The notes under the pieces were generated by a model. That model was given only the letters and a program-made list of their open reading frames with translations, was not told the origin of the DNA and did not search any database. DNA of 49,272 bases from Acetothermia bacterium UBA3571 (GTDB lineage Bacteria > Bipolaricaulota > Bipolaricaulia > Bipolaricaulales > Bipolaricaulaceae): NCBI GenBank assembly GCA_002375995.1, contig DFNI01000042.1:1-49272 (forward strand). Reading direction: 5' to 3'. Positions 40,948 through 48,222 of the stretch are shown piece by piece. A program made the translations under genes and the position numbers. Position 1 is the stretch's first letter; every line of letters begins with the position of its first letter.

Positions 40948-41819
40948 GGGCCCTGGTGGAGCGGGACTGGGTCGTGGGTGTGGTCACCCAACCAGACCGG
41001 CCCGCGGGCCGGGGCCTGAGGCTGAGGCCCCCGCCGGTGAAGGAGGTGGCCGCGGCGCTGGGCCTCGCGGTCTTACAGCCCAAGTCCATTAACAAGCCCG
41101 AGTCTCTAGAATATTTGCAGGCGCTCGCTCCTGACCTCTTGGTGGTGGCGGCCTTCGGCCAGCTCCTCAAGAAGCCCGTGCTCGAGCTCCCCAAGCATGG
41201 GTGTATCAACATCCACGCTTCCCTCCTTCCCAAATATCGGGGGGCAGCCCCGATCCAGTGGGCCATCATCCGGGGGGAGCGGTGGAGCGGGGTCACCACC
41301 TTCCTCATCGATGAGGGGATGGACACGGGGCCCATCCTCCTCCAGCGGGCGGTGCGGATCGGGGAGGACGAGACGGCCGGGGAGCTCGAGGAGCGCTTGG
41401 CTCACCTAGGGGCGGAGCTCATCGTGGAGACGGTAGAGGGATACCTGCGGGGGGAGATCCGGGCGAAGCCACAGCCGGAGGAAGGCACCCTCGCCCCCAA
41501 GATCCGGGAGGAGGACACTCGGATCCCCTGGGGCAAAACCGCCCGGGAGATCCACAACCTGGTGCGGGGGCTTTCCCCCTCGCCGGGAGCCTATACCACC
41601 TTCCGGGGGAAACGGATCAAGGTGTACCGCACCAAACCCGCGGGAGATGAGGAAGACGCCGAGCCCGGCACAATCCTTCCGACGAGGAAAAAGCTCCTCG
41701 TGGCCACCGGGGGAGGGACACTGGAGATCCTCGCCCTCAAGCCCGAGGGGAAGCGGGAGATGCAGGGTGTGGACTTTCTTAACGGGTATCGGCCCTCTCC
41801 GGGGGAACGGTTCGTTTGA
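40890..41819 (+). CDS. fmt: Methionyl-tRNA formyltransferase (non-standard start)
   Basis: About 309 residues. The catalytic domain has 'INIHASLLPKYRGAAPIQWAI' (the family's N-x-H...SLLP) and 'TTFLIDEGMDTGPILLQ', and a C-terminal OB domain follows. Homology begins upstream of the first standard start: the frame encodes 'RIVFAGTGAFAVPALRALVE' from 40902, the typical Fmt N-terminus. GTG 40956 would delete most of it. No ATG/GTG/TTG exists between the in-frame stop at 40869 and 40956. GGAGGTGA (40878-40885) sits 7 nt before GTC 40890, so I set the start there. A sequencing error or unusual start codon is possible. Confidence 0.85.
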   Translation, partial: VFRPRIVFAGTGAFAVPALRALVERDWVVGVVTQPDRPAGRGLRLRPPPVKEVAAALGLAVLQPKSINKPESLEYLQALAPDLLVVAAFGQLLKKPVLELPKHGCINIHASLLPKYRGAAPIQWAIIRGERWSGVTTFLIDEGMDTGPILLQRAVRIGEDETAGELEERLAHLGAELIVETVEGYLRGEIRAKPQPEEGTLAPKIREEDTRIPWGKTAREIHNLVRGLSPSPGAYTTFRGKRIKVYRTKPAGDEEDAEPGTILPTRKKLLVATGGGTLEILALKPEGKREMQGVDFLNGYRPSPGERFV

Positions 41820-41844
41820 CAAATTTCCGGCAAATAACTACCCT
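41816..41844 (+). promoter_or_regulatory. Promoter of the HEAT-repeat gene
   Basis: TTGACA (41816-41821, perfect -35, overlapping the fmt stop), 17-bp spacer, TACCCT (41839-41844, weak -10). It lies ~25 nt before ATG 41869. Confidence 0.55.
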
Positions 41845-41868
41845 GGTTCCTTGACAAGGGGAGGGGGT

Positions 41869-42603
41869 ATGGGAAAGCAATCGCGCAGCTACGAGCAACA
41901 CCGAAATAACAATAATAACAAAAACCACCATCAGGGCCTCGTACTTTCCCGGGGAGCTATTCGGATCGAAACCGAAACGAGCTCCGCCGCCGAAGTCCTG
42001 GAGAGTTTGAAAAAACTCATCCTCGATGGGGACGCGAGCGTCCAACGGGCGGCCTACCGGGCGCTCGGGGCCTTCTTCTACCAGCATTTCGCAGAGGTCT
42101 ATCCCCACCTTCGTCGGTGGGCAGAAGAGGGGAACCCCGCGCTGCGCCGGGCGGTGGCCTTCGCTGTGATGGAAGCGATCCATCCCTTCCGCTTCGATCT
42201 CGCGGAACACTTCCTCAAGCTGATCGAACTCCTCCTTCCGGATAAAACCCCCCAGATCCGTTGGGCCGTGGGGCCGAAGGCCATTGCCGAAGGATTGCTG
42301 CCGGCGTACCCCGACGACACCTTCGAGTACCTCACCAAGTGGTCCACTGTGCACGATGAGCAGGTCTTGTGGAATGTAGCCATGGGGCTTTCCGGGGCGG
42401 CCGCCATCCGACGCACCTCAAAGGCCCTGATCATCCTGCGGAGATTGGCTTTGGACGAGAGGCGTTACGTGTGGCGGGCGGTGGCCTCGGCCATGTGGCG
42501 GCTCGGCCGCAGGGATCCCGCCCCGGTGTTGGCGGAGCTTCGCCGCTGGCTTTCCGATGACGACCGGGCTCACGTGGCCCGGGTGGCCCTGAAACACATC
42601 TAG
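41869..42603 (+). CDS. HEAT-repeat (DNA alkylation repair-like) protein
   Basis: 244 residues. After a polar N-terminus with an asparagine run ('HRNNNNNKNHH') the protein is all helical with repeats containing 'VQRAAYRALGAFF', 'ALRRAVAFAVMEAI', 'QIRWAVGPKAIAEGLL', 'RYVWRAVASAMWRLGRRDP' and 'AHVARVALKHI'. This resembles ALK/HEAT proteins related to AlkD, but I cannot identify catalytic residues, so repair activity is uncertain; a scaffold role is equally likely. ATG 41869 follows GGGGAGGGGG. The Asn homopolymer is unusual in this GC-rich genome. Confidence 0.72.
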   Translation: MGKQSRSYEQHRNNNNNKNHHQGLVLSRGAIRIETETSSAAEVLESLKKLILDGDASVQRAAYRALGAFFYQHFAEVYPHLRRWAEEGNPALRRAVAFAVMEAIHPFRFDLAEHFLKLIELLLPDKTPQIRWAVGPKAIAEGLLPAYPDDTFEYLTKWSTVHDEQVLWNVAMGLSGAAAIRRTSKALIILRRLALDERRYVWRAVASAMWRLGRRDPAPVLAELRRWLSDDDRAHVARVALKHI

Positions 42604-42605
42604 CC

Positions 42606-43802
42606 TTGTCGCAGGAGAAACCCCAAGGGGAGGTGGTCATCGCCAAGGGGCGCGCGGGGCCCCTGCGGAGGTACCACCCCTGGGTCTACGCCGGGGCCAT
42701 TGCTGAGGTGCGGGGGCATCCTGAGCCCGGCGACATCGTGGACGTGGTGGACCGCCGCGGGAACTTCCTCGCCCGCGGCTACTACAACCCCCACTCCCAA
42801 ATTCGGGTCCGGGTCCTCTCCACCATCGCCCAGCGCATCGACGAGGATTTCTGGGCCGAGAGGTTCCGGCGGGCGGCGGAGGCCCGATCCCGGCTTTTCC
42901 AGATAACCGATGCGGTACGATTGGTGAACTCCGAGTCCGACGGGATCCCTGGGCTGATCGTGGACCGCTACGGGGACTTCCTCTCTTTCCAGGTCCTGAC
43001 CTACGGGATCGAAGTGCGCAAGCACCTTTTGGTGGAGCTTATGGCGGGGCTTTTCTCCCCCGCGGGGATCTACGAGCGCTCCGACGTAGGGGTCCGGGCC
43101 CTGGAGGGACTGGAACCCGCCAAGGGCCACGTCTTCGGGGAGGAACCACCGCCCAAGCTCGAGATCCGGGAGGGGCGGGCCAAATTCCACGTGGACATCC
43201 GCTCCGGCCACAAGACCGGGTTTTATCTGGATCAGCGGGAAAACCGCCTCCTTCTCGAGGAGATTTCCCACGGGAAGGAGGTCCTGGACGTCTTCAGCTA
43301 CACCGGGGGGTTCGGGGTACACGCTGGGCTCGGGGGCGCGAAGTCGGTGCTTTTCATCGAAGAATCGGCGAAAAACCTCCGCTGGGCCAGGGAACATCTT
43401 GTACTGAACGGCCTTTCTGAGCTGAAAGCGGGCTTCGTGGCCGGAAACGCCTTTCAGGAACTGCGGCGCTTGTACCGGGAACGACGGCAATTCGACCTCG
43501 TGGTCCTGGATCCGCCCAAGTTCGCCCGCAACGCTGCTGAAGTGGAGGATGCCCTGCGGGGCTATAAAGACATAAACATCCTGGGGATGCGGTTGCTGCG
43601 GCGTGGAGGGTATCTTCTGACCTTCTCCTGTTCCGGTCACGTAACGGAAGACCTTTTCCTAAAAGCTTTGATCGCTGCCGCCTCGGATGTGCGGCGGGAA
43701 GCGAAAATCCTGCGTCGGCTCCACCAGGCGGAAGATCACCCCGTGGGACTTACCTTCCCCGAGGGGGCTTACCTCAAGGGTTTCCTGATCCAGGTCTTCT
43801 GA
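42606..43802 (+). CDS. rlmI: 23S rRNA m5C1962-type methyltransferase (RlmI family)
   Basis: 398 residues with an N-terminal PUA domain ('GRAGPLRRYHPWVYAGAIAEV', about 10-80) and a Rossmann SAM domain. Signatures are 'DIRSGHKTGFYLDQRENR', the SAM loop 'VLDVFSYTGGFGVHA' (about 220) and 'DLVVLDPPKFAR' (about 300) followed by 'LLTFSCSGHV' carrying the cysteine. The family methylates C1962 of 23S rRNA. TTG 42606 is only 2 nt after the previous stop and lacks a clear Shine-Dalgarno; a GTG at 42633 immediately after AAGGGGAGG is less well placed. Confidence 0.9.
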   Translation: MSQEKPQGEVVIAKGRAGPLRRYHPWVYAGAIAEVRGHPEPGDIVDVVDRRGNFLARGYYNPHSQIRVRVLSTIAQRIDEDFWAERFRRAAEARSRLFQITDAVRLVNSESDGIPGLIVDRYGDFLSFQVLTYGIEVRKHLLVELMAGLFSPAGIYERSDVGVRALEGLEPAKGHVFGEEPPPKLEIREGRAKFHVDIRSGHKTGFYLDQRENRLLLEEISHGKEVLDVFSYTGGFGVHAGLGGAKSVLFIEESAKNLRWAREHLVLNGLSELKAGFVAGNAFQELRRLYRERRQFDLVVLDPPKFARNAAEVEDALRGYKDINILGMRLLRRGGYLLTFSCSGHVTEDLFLKALIAAASDVRREAKILRRLHQAEDHPVGLTFPEGAYLKGFLIQVF

Positions 43803-43835
43803 AGCCTGGGCGACCATGGAAAGGAGGTTCCGGTG

Positions 43836-44870
43836 ATGGCACATGAGGTGAGGCTCGTCCTCGTGGGTTTGGGGAACCTGGGGCGACGATTCTGCCGTAT
43901 CCTCGCGGATAAAGCGGGGTTCCTGGAGGAGCGGTACCGCCTGCGGCTCGTGTTGGTGGGGGCTGCTGACTCCCGGGGGACCGCCCATTCCCCCGGGGGG
44001 CTCGATCCTGCGCTCATCGCGCGGATAAAGGAGGAAGGTGGTTCGGTGCGGGACTATCCCGGGGCGGGCTCCCCGGGCACGGCCCTTGAGCTGGTCAAGG
44101 CCTGCGAGGCGGAGGTTTTGTGTGAGGCCACCCCGGTGAACCTGGACGCAGGGGCGAAGCCCGGGCTTTCGGTGATCCGAGAGGCCCTTTCCCGAGGGAT
44201 GCACGTGGTGACCCCCAACAAGGGCCCTATTGTCCTCGCCTACCGAGAGCTTTCGGAGCTGGCACGAAAACAGGGTGTGGAGCTACGGTTCGACGGCACG
44301 GTGGCCGGGGGGCTTCCCGCACTGTACCTGGGGGCCCGGGACCTGCGGGGGGCGGAGATCAAAATGGTGGAGGCGGTGCCGAACCTGGTCACCGGTTACA
44401 TCTTGGACCTCTTAGCCGAGGGCCTGAATTGGGAGGAGGCCCTGACCCGCGCCCGGAAGGAGGGGGCTTTAGAGGCCGACCCCTCCTTCGACCTCGACGG
44501 CTGGGACGCGGCGGCGAAGCTGGTGATCTTGGCCAACCACGTTTTGGGATATCCCGCGCGGCTTGAGGATGTGGAGCGGGAGGGGATCCGTGGGGTCGAT
44601 CCTGAAGAGGTGCGTCGGGCACGGGAGCGGGGCGGGCTGGTGCGCCTCGTGGCCCGGGCGGAGCGGCGGGACGGGGGATATCGGCTCACGGTGCGTCCCG
44701 AAGAGATCCCGCCAGGGCATCCCCTGTCGGTATTGGGGCGGAAGGGCATGGGGGTGGTCTACTACACCGACATTTACGGCACCATCTCCGCGACCATCCG
44801 TGAAGAGGATCCCGTCCCCTCCGCGGCCACCATGCTCCGCGACATCTTGGACATCTACCTGGGGCGATGA
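43836..44870 (+). CDS. hom: Homoserine dehydrogenase
   Basis: 344 residues. The NAD(P)-binding start 'VRLVLVGLGNLGRRFCRIL' (GxGxxG) is followed by 'HVVTPNKGPIVLAYREL', where the catalytic lysine pocket lies, and 'FDGTVAGGLPALYLG'. 'DLDGWDAAAKLVILAN' is the family's D-x-x-G-x-D-x-x-x-K motif, and the final region ends the fold without an ACT domain. It reduces aspartate semialdehyde to homoserine. GTG 43833 is an alternative start; GGAGG lies 7-10 nt upstream. No thrB/thrC nearby. Confidence 0.88.
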   Translation: MAHEVRLVLVGLGNLGRRFCRILADKAGFLEERYRLRLVLVGAADSRGTAHSPGGLDPALIARIKEEGGSVRDYPGAGSPGTALELVKACEAEVLCEATPVNLDAGAKPGLSVIREALSRGMHVVTPNKGPIVLAYRELSELARKQGVELRFDGTVAGGLPALYLGARDLRGAEIKMVEAVPNLVTGYILDLLAEGLNWEEALTRARKEGALEADPSFDLDGWDAAAKLVILANHVLGYPARLEDVEREGIRGVDPEEVRRARERGGLVRLVARAERRDGGYRLTVRPEEIPPGHPLSVLGRKGMGVVYYTDIYGTISATIREEDPVPSAATMLRDILDIYLGR

Positions 44871-44970
44871 ACGGGAAAGGGTGATCATCCAGGGAAATCC
44901 GGACACTTCCTCCGCGCCCCGACCCCCCTCTTCCGGAGCCGCTTACCTCGGCCCTTCCCCGGGTGCGAAC

Positions 44971-45000
44971 TTGACGTGATACTTCAAGTCATCCTAGAAT
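44971..45000 (+). promoter_or_regulatory. Promoter of the accessory secreted-protein genes
   Basis: TTGACG (44971-44976), 18-bp spacer, TAGAAT (44995-45000). Start predicted near 45007, with GGAGG at 45010-45014 feeding TTG 45023. The ATG at 44999 lies within the -10 and cannot be translated from this promoter. Confidence 0.75.
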
Positions 45001-45022
45001 GCGATTTGAGGAGGTGGGAAAT

Positions 45023-45274
45023 TTGGACCGCTTCTTGTGGGCACTTGTGGTGTTCTTTTGTCTCGTCTCGGTCGTTGGTTATCCCCAAAGTTGTCCCACG
45101 GTCTGTGTGATCGTCCCCGAGGAGGACAGGTGCATCGTCCCCCGTCCCGTTCCTGACCCCGCCTGTGAAACCGCGATCATCCGGGCCTTCCTCTCTTACG
45201 GCTTCCACGTGGTGGATCGACTTCTAGCTTACCTGCACAAATATGTGGGGTACATAGAGGAAGGAGGTGCATAG
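45023..45274 (+). CDS. Short secreted cysteine-containing protein, unknown
   Basis: 83 residues. A signal peptide ('FLWALVVFFCLVSVVG') precedes a mature part with four cysteines in 'SCPTVCVIVPEEDRCIVP' and 'PDPACETAIIRAFLSYGFHVVD'. The latter looks like the N-terminal part of a longer periplasmic fold of the CsgG/LpoB kind, so the protein could be a truncated remnant; I cannot confirm this. TTG 45023 is chosen because GGAGG (45010-45014) is 8 nt upstream. The stop lies 1 nt before the WD40 gene's GTG, so the two are coupled. Confidence 0.6.
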   Translation: MDRFLWALVVFFCLVSVVGYPQSCPTVCVIVPEEDRCIVPRPVPDPACETAIIRAFLSYGFHVVDRLLAYLHKYVGYIEEGGA

Positions 45275-45275
45275 G

Positions 45276-47105
45276 GTGGTCTTTATTGATCCGAGGAGGC
45301 TTCTTACGGCTTTTTTGCTTATAACGTTGGTAATATGCTTCCTTGCGCCGCCAACATATTCTGCATGGAAATGGCCATCGAGCGATGAAATACAAAATCT
45401 TATAACTGAATTAAGATTAGCTTTTCATATAAACTCCTTTGAAGCCAGCGATAGTGAACTACGGAAATTCCTCAGATTAGAGAATAACAGAATCTTCGTT
45501 AAAGCTGAGCTCAAACAATTGAGTTTTGGTGAAAGAATAGAGCAGTTCCTTAAAACTGGGTCCACGCGAGAACTGGCCAGCACTGGAAAAGAAACCATAA
45601 AATATTTGACTGAAAGCACTGTCCTAGGAGTGCTTAAGTGGGTAGCCCGTTCTTCTTTCAGTTTGTCGTTTCTGCTTGAGACAGCTGACCTGTTATCTAC
45701 GATAGCAACCGGAATCAATCTGTACCTCAAATTTTGCGAGGTATTAAGAGCTAAAGAAGAACGTTTTCTCCTTCAGGAATACTTTGAATTGCGAAAAGCA
45801 TATGATCCCGAAAAAAGCTTCACACAAATTGATGAGGATTTCGATCCATTTGTGGAACTAGTTATTCGTCTTAGGAAAGGCATATATGAGCTGCAAGATG
45901 TTACCACCCAAGATAAAGCCAGATACGCTACTTACCTAGAATTCTGTTATCAATCTTGGCGTTTGGTCACTGAACATAGGCGCAGAGAGGCCATAAAAAG
46001 TTACATATTGAACCGCGTAGGTCGTTCGTCACCTTTCACAAATTCTTCTACCAGGAGACATTTTTCGACGGTAATTCTGCGGTTAGGCACCGATATTCAA
46101 GGTATTGATTTTACAAACGATGAGCGTTTATTCGCATATGGTGCTGGAACGAATGTTTACATCTATTCCGTTGGAACATGGAGACTAATAAAAACACTTC
46201 GCTTGAACGGACAGGTTCAAGATCTTGATTTCTCCCCTACTGGTAGGTGGCTTGCTGTGGGAGCTGGAAACAAAGTCCATGTGTACCAGACCATGGGGTG
46301 GAATGAAATTTCCGCCTCACCCTTTACAGGGGATGACAGTATACGGTGTGTGAGATTCTCTCCTTCAGAGCGGTGGTTACTTTATGGGACGAGATGGCAT
46401 GACGCTGATATCTACGTCTACGAGGTCGGTTCTTGGACGAAATTGGTAGAATTTGCAGCTTCTATGGACAAGAATTCACTTGATTTTTCTAGGGACAACA
46501 AATTTGTTTGTTTTACATCTTATTACAAATACCGCCCCCAAGTCCGGGAAACAGGCTCCTGGCGACGGCTTGTTACACTTGGAGGAGGCTATGGAGAATA
46601 TGACCATAACACATATTGGTATGGAATAAACTTTTCTCCGAACGGTAGATGGGTGGCCTACGGTTTTGCAGATTGCCGTAAGCATACATATACGCTTTTT
46701 ATACACACGACAAGCGGCAAGTGGCCACTTGTGAGTTCCTTCAATTGGGAGTGCAAACGATGTTATGCAGGTGCTATTGATTTCTCTTCCGATAGCCTTC
46801 TGATTGCGCATGGAGGAGACGACCTTCGCATATTCCGTGTAGAACCTTTGACGGCCCAAGTAACGCTGGGATGGATATACAGATTAAGTAACTCTGTTCC
46901 GGAGCACTCGGTCAAGTTCAGTGCAAGAGGGACATGGCTGGCTTATAGCGATGGAGAGGATGTTTATCTACGAAAAGTCAGTGATATTCCGCAATCTATT
47001 TGTTTCGAAAACTGGTGTTTACCGGTTTCGCTTCCGCTATGGCTAATCGGGCTGCTGTCCGTGGTCTCCTTGGTTATATATCTCTATCAATTAGCAGGAG
47101 GTTAA
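45276..47105 (+). CDS. Exported WD40-like beta-propeller protein with C-terminal membrane anchor
   Basis: 609 residues, visibly AT-rich compared with the rest of the window. An N-terminal signal peptide ('LLTAFLLITLVICFLAPPTYSA') is followed by a helical domain (about 30-255). Then WD40-style blades start near 265; recurrent pieces include 'DIQGIDFTNDERLFAYGAG', 'VQDLDFSPTGRWLAVGAG', 'IRCVRFSPSERWLLYG' and 'YGINFSPNGRWVAYG'. The C-terminus is a membrane helix ('LPLWLIGLLSVVSLVIYLYQ'). The propeller is therefore expected outside the cytoplasm, tethered to the membrane. GTG 45276 is chosen because GGAGG (45263-45267) is 8 nt upstream; an earlier GTG overlaps the Shine-Dalgarno. Function unknown. 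Confidence 0.75.
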   Translation: MVFIDPRRLLTAFLLITLVICFLAPPTYSAWKWPSSDEIQNLITELRLAFHINSFEASDSELRKFLRLENNRIFVKAELKQLSFGERIEQFLKTGSTRELASTGKETIKYLTESTVLGVLKWVARSSFSLSFLLETADLLSTIATGINLYLKFCEVLRAKEERFLLQEYFELRKAYDPEKSFTQIDEDFDPFVELVIRLRKGIYELQDVTTQDKARYATYLEFCYQSWRLVTEHRRREAIKSYILNRVGRSSPFTNSSTRRHFSTVILRLGTDIQGIDFTNDERLFAYGAGTNVYIYSVGTWRLIKTLRLNGQVQDLDFSPTGRWLAVGAGNKVHVYQTMGWNEISASPFTGDDSIRCVRFSPSERWLLYGTRWHDADIYVYEVGSWTKLVEFAASMDKNSLDFSRDNKFVCFTSYYKYRPQVRETGSWRRLVTLGGGYGEYDHNTYWYGINFSPNGRWVAYGFADCRKHTYTLFIHTTSGKWPLVSSFNWECKRCYAGAIDFSSDSLLIAHGGDDLRIFRVEPLTAQVTLGWIYRLSNSVPEHSVKFSARGTWLAYSDGEDVYLRKVSDIPQSICFENWCLPVSLPLWLIGLLSVVSLVIYLYQLAGG

Positions 47106-47108
47106 TGG

Positions 47109-47189
47109 ATGAAGATTAAGGGCCAAACCACGGAAGAATCCTTTGCCTGGCTGGGAATGCTGATTGTTTATTATTTTCAACATTTTTGA
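47109..47189 (+). CDS. Possible 26-residue membrane peptide
   Basis: ATG 47109 lies 7 nt after AGGAGG (47096-47101), which is embedded in the last codons of the WD40 gene. The 26-residue frame contains a hydrophobic patch ('FAWLGMLIVYYF'). It could be a real small membrane peptide, the remnant of a longer gene, or chance. Comparative conservation would be needed. Confidence 0.25.
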   Translation: MKIKGQTTEESFAWLGMLIVYYFQHF

Positions 47190-47424
47190 AAAGAGAGCGG
47201 GAGATATGGTACACCACCATAATCATACACATGGCCGAAGAGGGTGGGTATTGGGCTGGAGTGCCAGCCTTACCCGGATGTTACTCCCAAGGGGAGACGG
47301 TGGAGGAGGCGCTTGCGAACATAAAAGAAAAGAGGCGATCGAGGCCCATCTCCAGGCACTCCGCGAGGAAGGGCGGGAAATCCCCGGGGGAGGGGAGGTA
47401 CTCTTAGCCAGGGTGGAGGTCTGA
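47186..47424 (+). pseudogene. HicB-like antitoxin family gene broken by a 5-bp duplication
   Basis: The first part encodes 'AEEGGYWAGVPALPGCYSQG' and 'ETVEEALANIKE', the classic HicB-like (partial RNase H fold) start. The continuation 'AIEAHLQALREEGREIPGG' is found in a different frame. Between them the pentamer AAAAG occurs twice in tandem (47323-47327 and 47328-47332); with one copy the frame reads N-I-K-E-A-I-E straight through. Thus a single slippage event explains the break. Whether it is fixed or reversible is unknown. No hicA toxin gene is visible beside it. The start TTG 47186 is tentative. Confidence 0.8.
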
Positions 47425-47430
47425 AAGGCG

Positions 47431-48072
47431 ATGAAGTTGCAGGTGGTGGACGAACGGAAGGAGCTTCTGCGGGAGCCCTATGTGCTCCGGCTCGGGGGCT
47501 GGACCCTGGAGCGGTACCTCGCCGAGGCCCCGGAGAGCCAGCTGTGGGAGTTCGTCCGGGGGGAGGTGGTGATGTATTCGCCCGCTTCCGCGGAACACCA
47601 GGACCTGTTGGTGTTCCTTGTGCGCTTATTGGGTGGCTTCTGTGAGGCAAGGAAATGGGGAAAGGTTCTAACCGGCCCGGCGGCGATCCGGCTCCTTCCC
47701 GATGTGATCCGCGAGCCGGACATCTTCGTGCTCCCCCCGGAGGAGGTGCCCAAGGCCAAGGGGGTGCCGCTCGAGGTGCGGCCCGCCCTGGTGATAGAGG
47801 TGACGAGCCCCACGACCCGCACCATCGACCTCGTGGAGAAACCAGGGGACTACGCGGCCGCAGGGATCCCGGAGTACTGGGTGGTGGACCCCGAGCGCAA
47901 GGAAATCGTCGTCCACCGCCTGGCGGGCGAAAGATATGAGGTAGAACGCGTGAAAGGAGGCGGAATCGGTAGCTCCGCGGTGCCTGGCTTCCGGCTGAAG
48001 GCCGAGTGGCTATTTCAGGAGCCCTTGCCCCTTGTCGCCGAGTGTCTGCGGGACATCTTCGGGAGCAAGTGA
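47431..48072 (+). CDS. Uma2-family (DUF820) restriction-endonuclease-fold protein
   Basis: 213 residues. The PD-(D/E)xK-like core is seen as 'SQLWEFVRGEVVMYSPASAEHQ' (about 35-57), 'VIREPDIFVLPPEEV' (acidic pair) and 'RPALVIEVTSPTTRTIDLVEKPGDYAAAGIPEYWVVDPE'. Uma2 proteins are abundant in cyanobacteria and deep-branching phyla and are of largely unknown function; some are linked to mobile or toxin-like loci. It follows the broken HicB-like gene by 6 nt. GC content is back to the window's norm. Confidence 0.9.
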   Translation: MKLQVVDERKELLREPYVLRLGGWTLERYLAEAPESQLWEFVRGEVVMYSPASAEHQDLLVFLVRLLGGFCEARKWGKVLTGPAAIRLLPDVIREPDIFVLPPEEVPKAKGVPLEVRPALVIEVTSPTTRTIDLVEKPGDYAAAGIPEYWVVDPERKEIVVHRLAGERYEVERVKGGGIGSSAVPGFRLKAEWLFQEPLPLVAECLRDIFGSK

Positions 48073-48096
48073 GAGAAGAACGCAGGGGACAGTGTG

Positions 48097-48194
48097 GTCG
48101 GGCGGAAGCGCCATGTCGCGCGGAATCAAAAGAGAAGAGCTCCTAAGTGGATGTCGAGCCTGACGCAAAGGTAAAGACGCGATGTCGGGCGGAA
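48097..48194 (+). repeat. Four degenerate GTCGGGCGGAA-type direct repeats
   Basis: GTCGGGCGGAA occurs exactly at 48097-48107 and 48184-48194, with a one-base variant at 48115-48125 (GTCGCGCGGAA) and a weaker copy at 48153 (GTCGAGCCTGA). Three are preceded by AT ('ATGTCG'). They fill the non-coding gap before the lectin-like lipoprotein gene. They may be operator sites or the remains of a decayed repeat. Confidence 0.45.
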
Positions 48195-48222
48195 CTGAGC
48201 GGAGGTTTGAGGAGGTAAGATT

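Noticed and set aside
44999..45022. ATG 44999 as start of the small secreted protein
   Set aside because: It lies within the -10 box, upstream of the predicted transcript start; TTG 45023 has an ideal Shine-Dalgarno.
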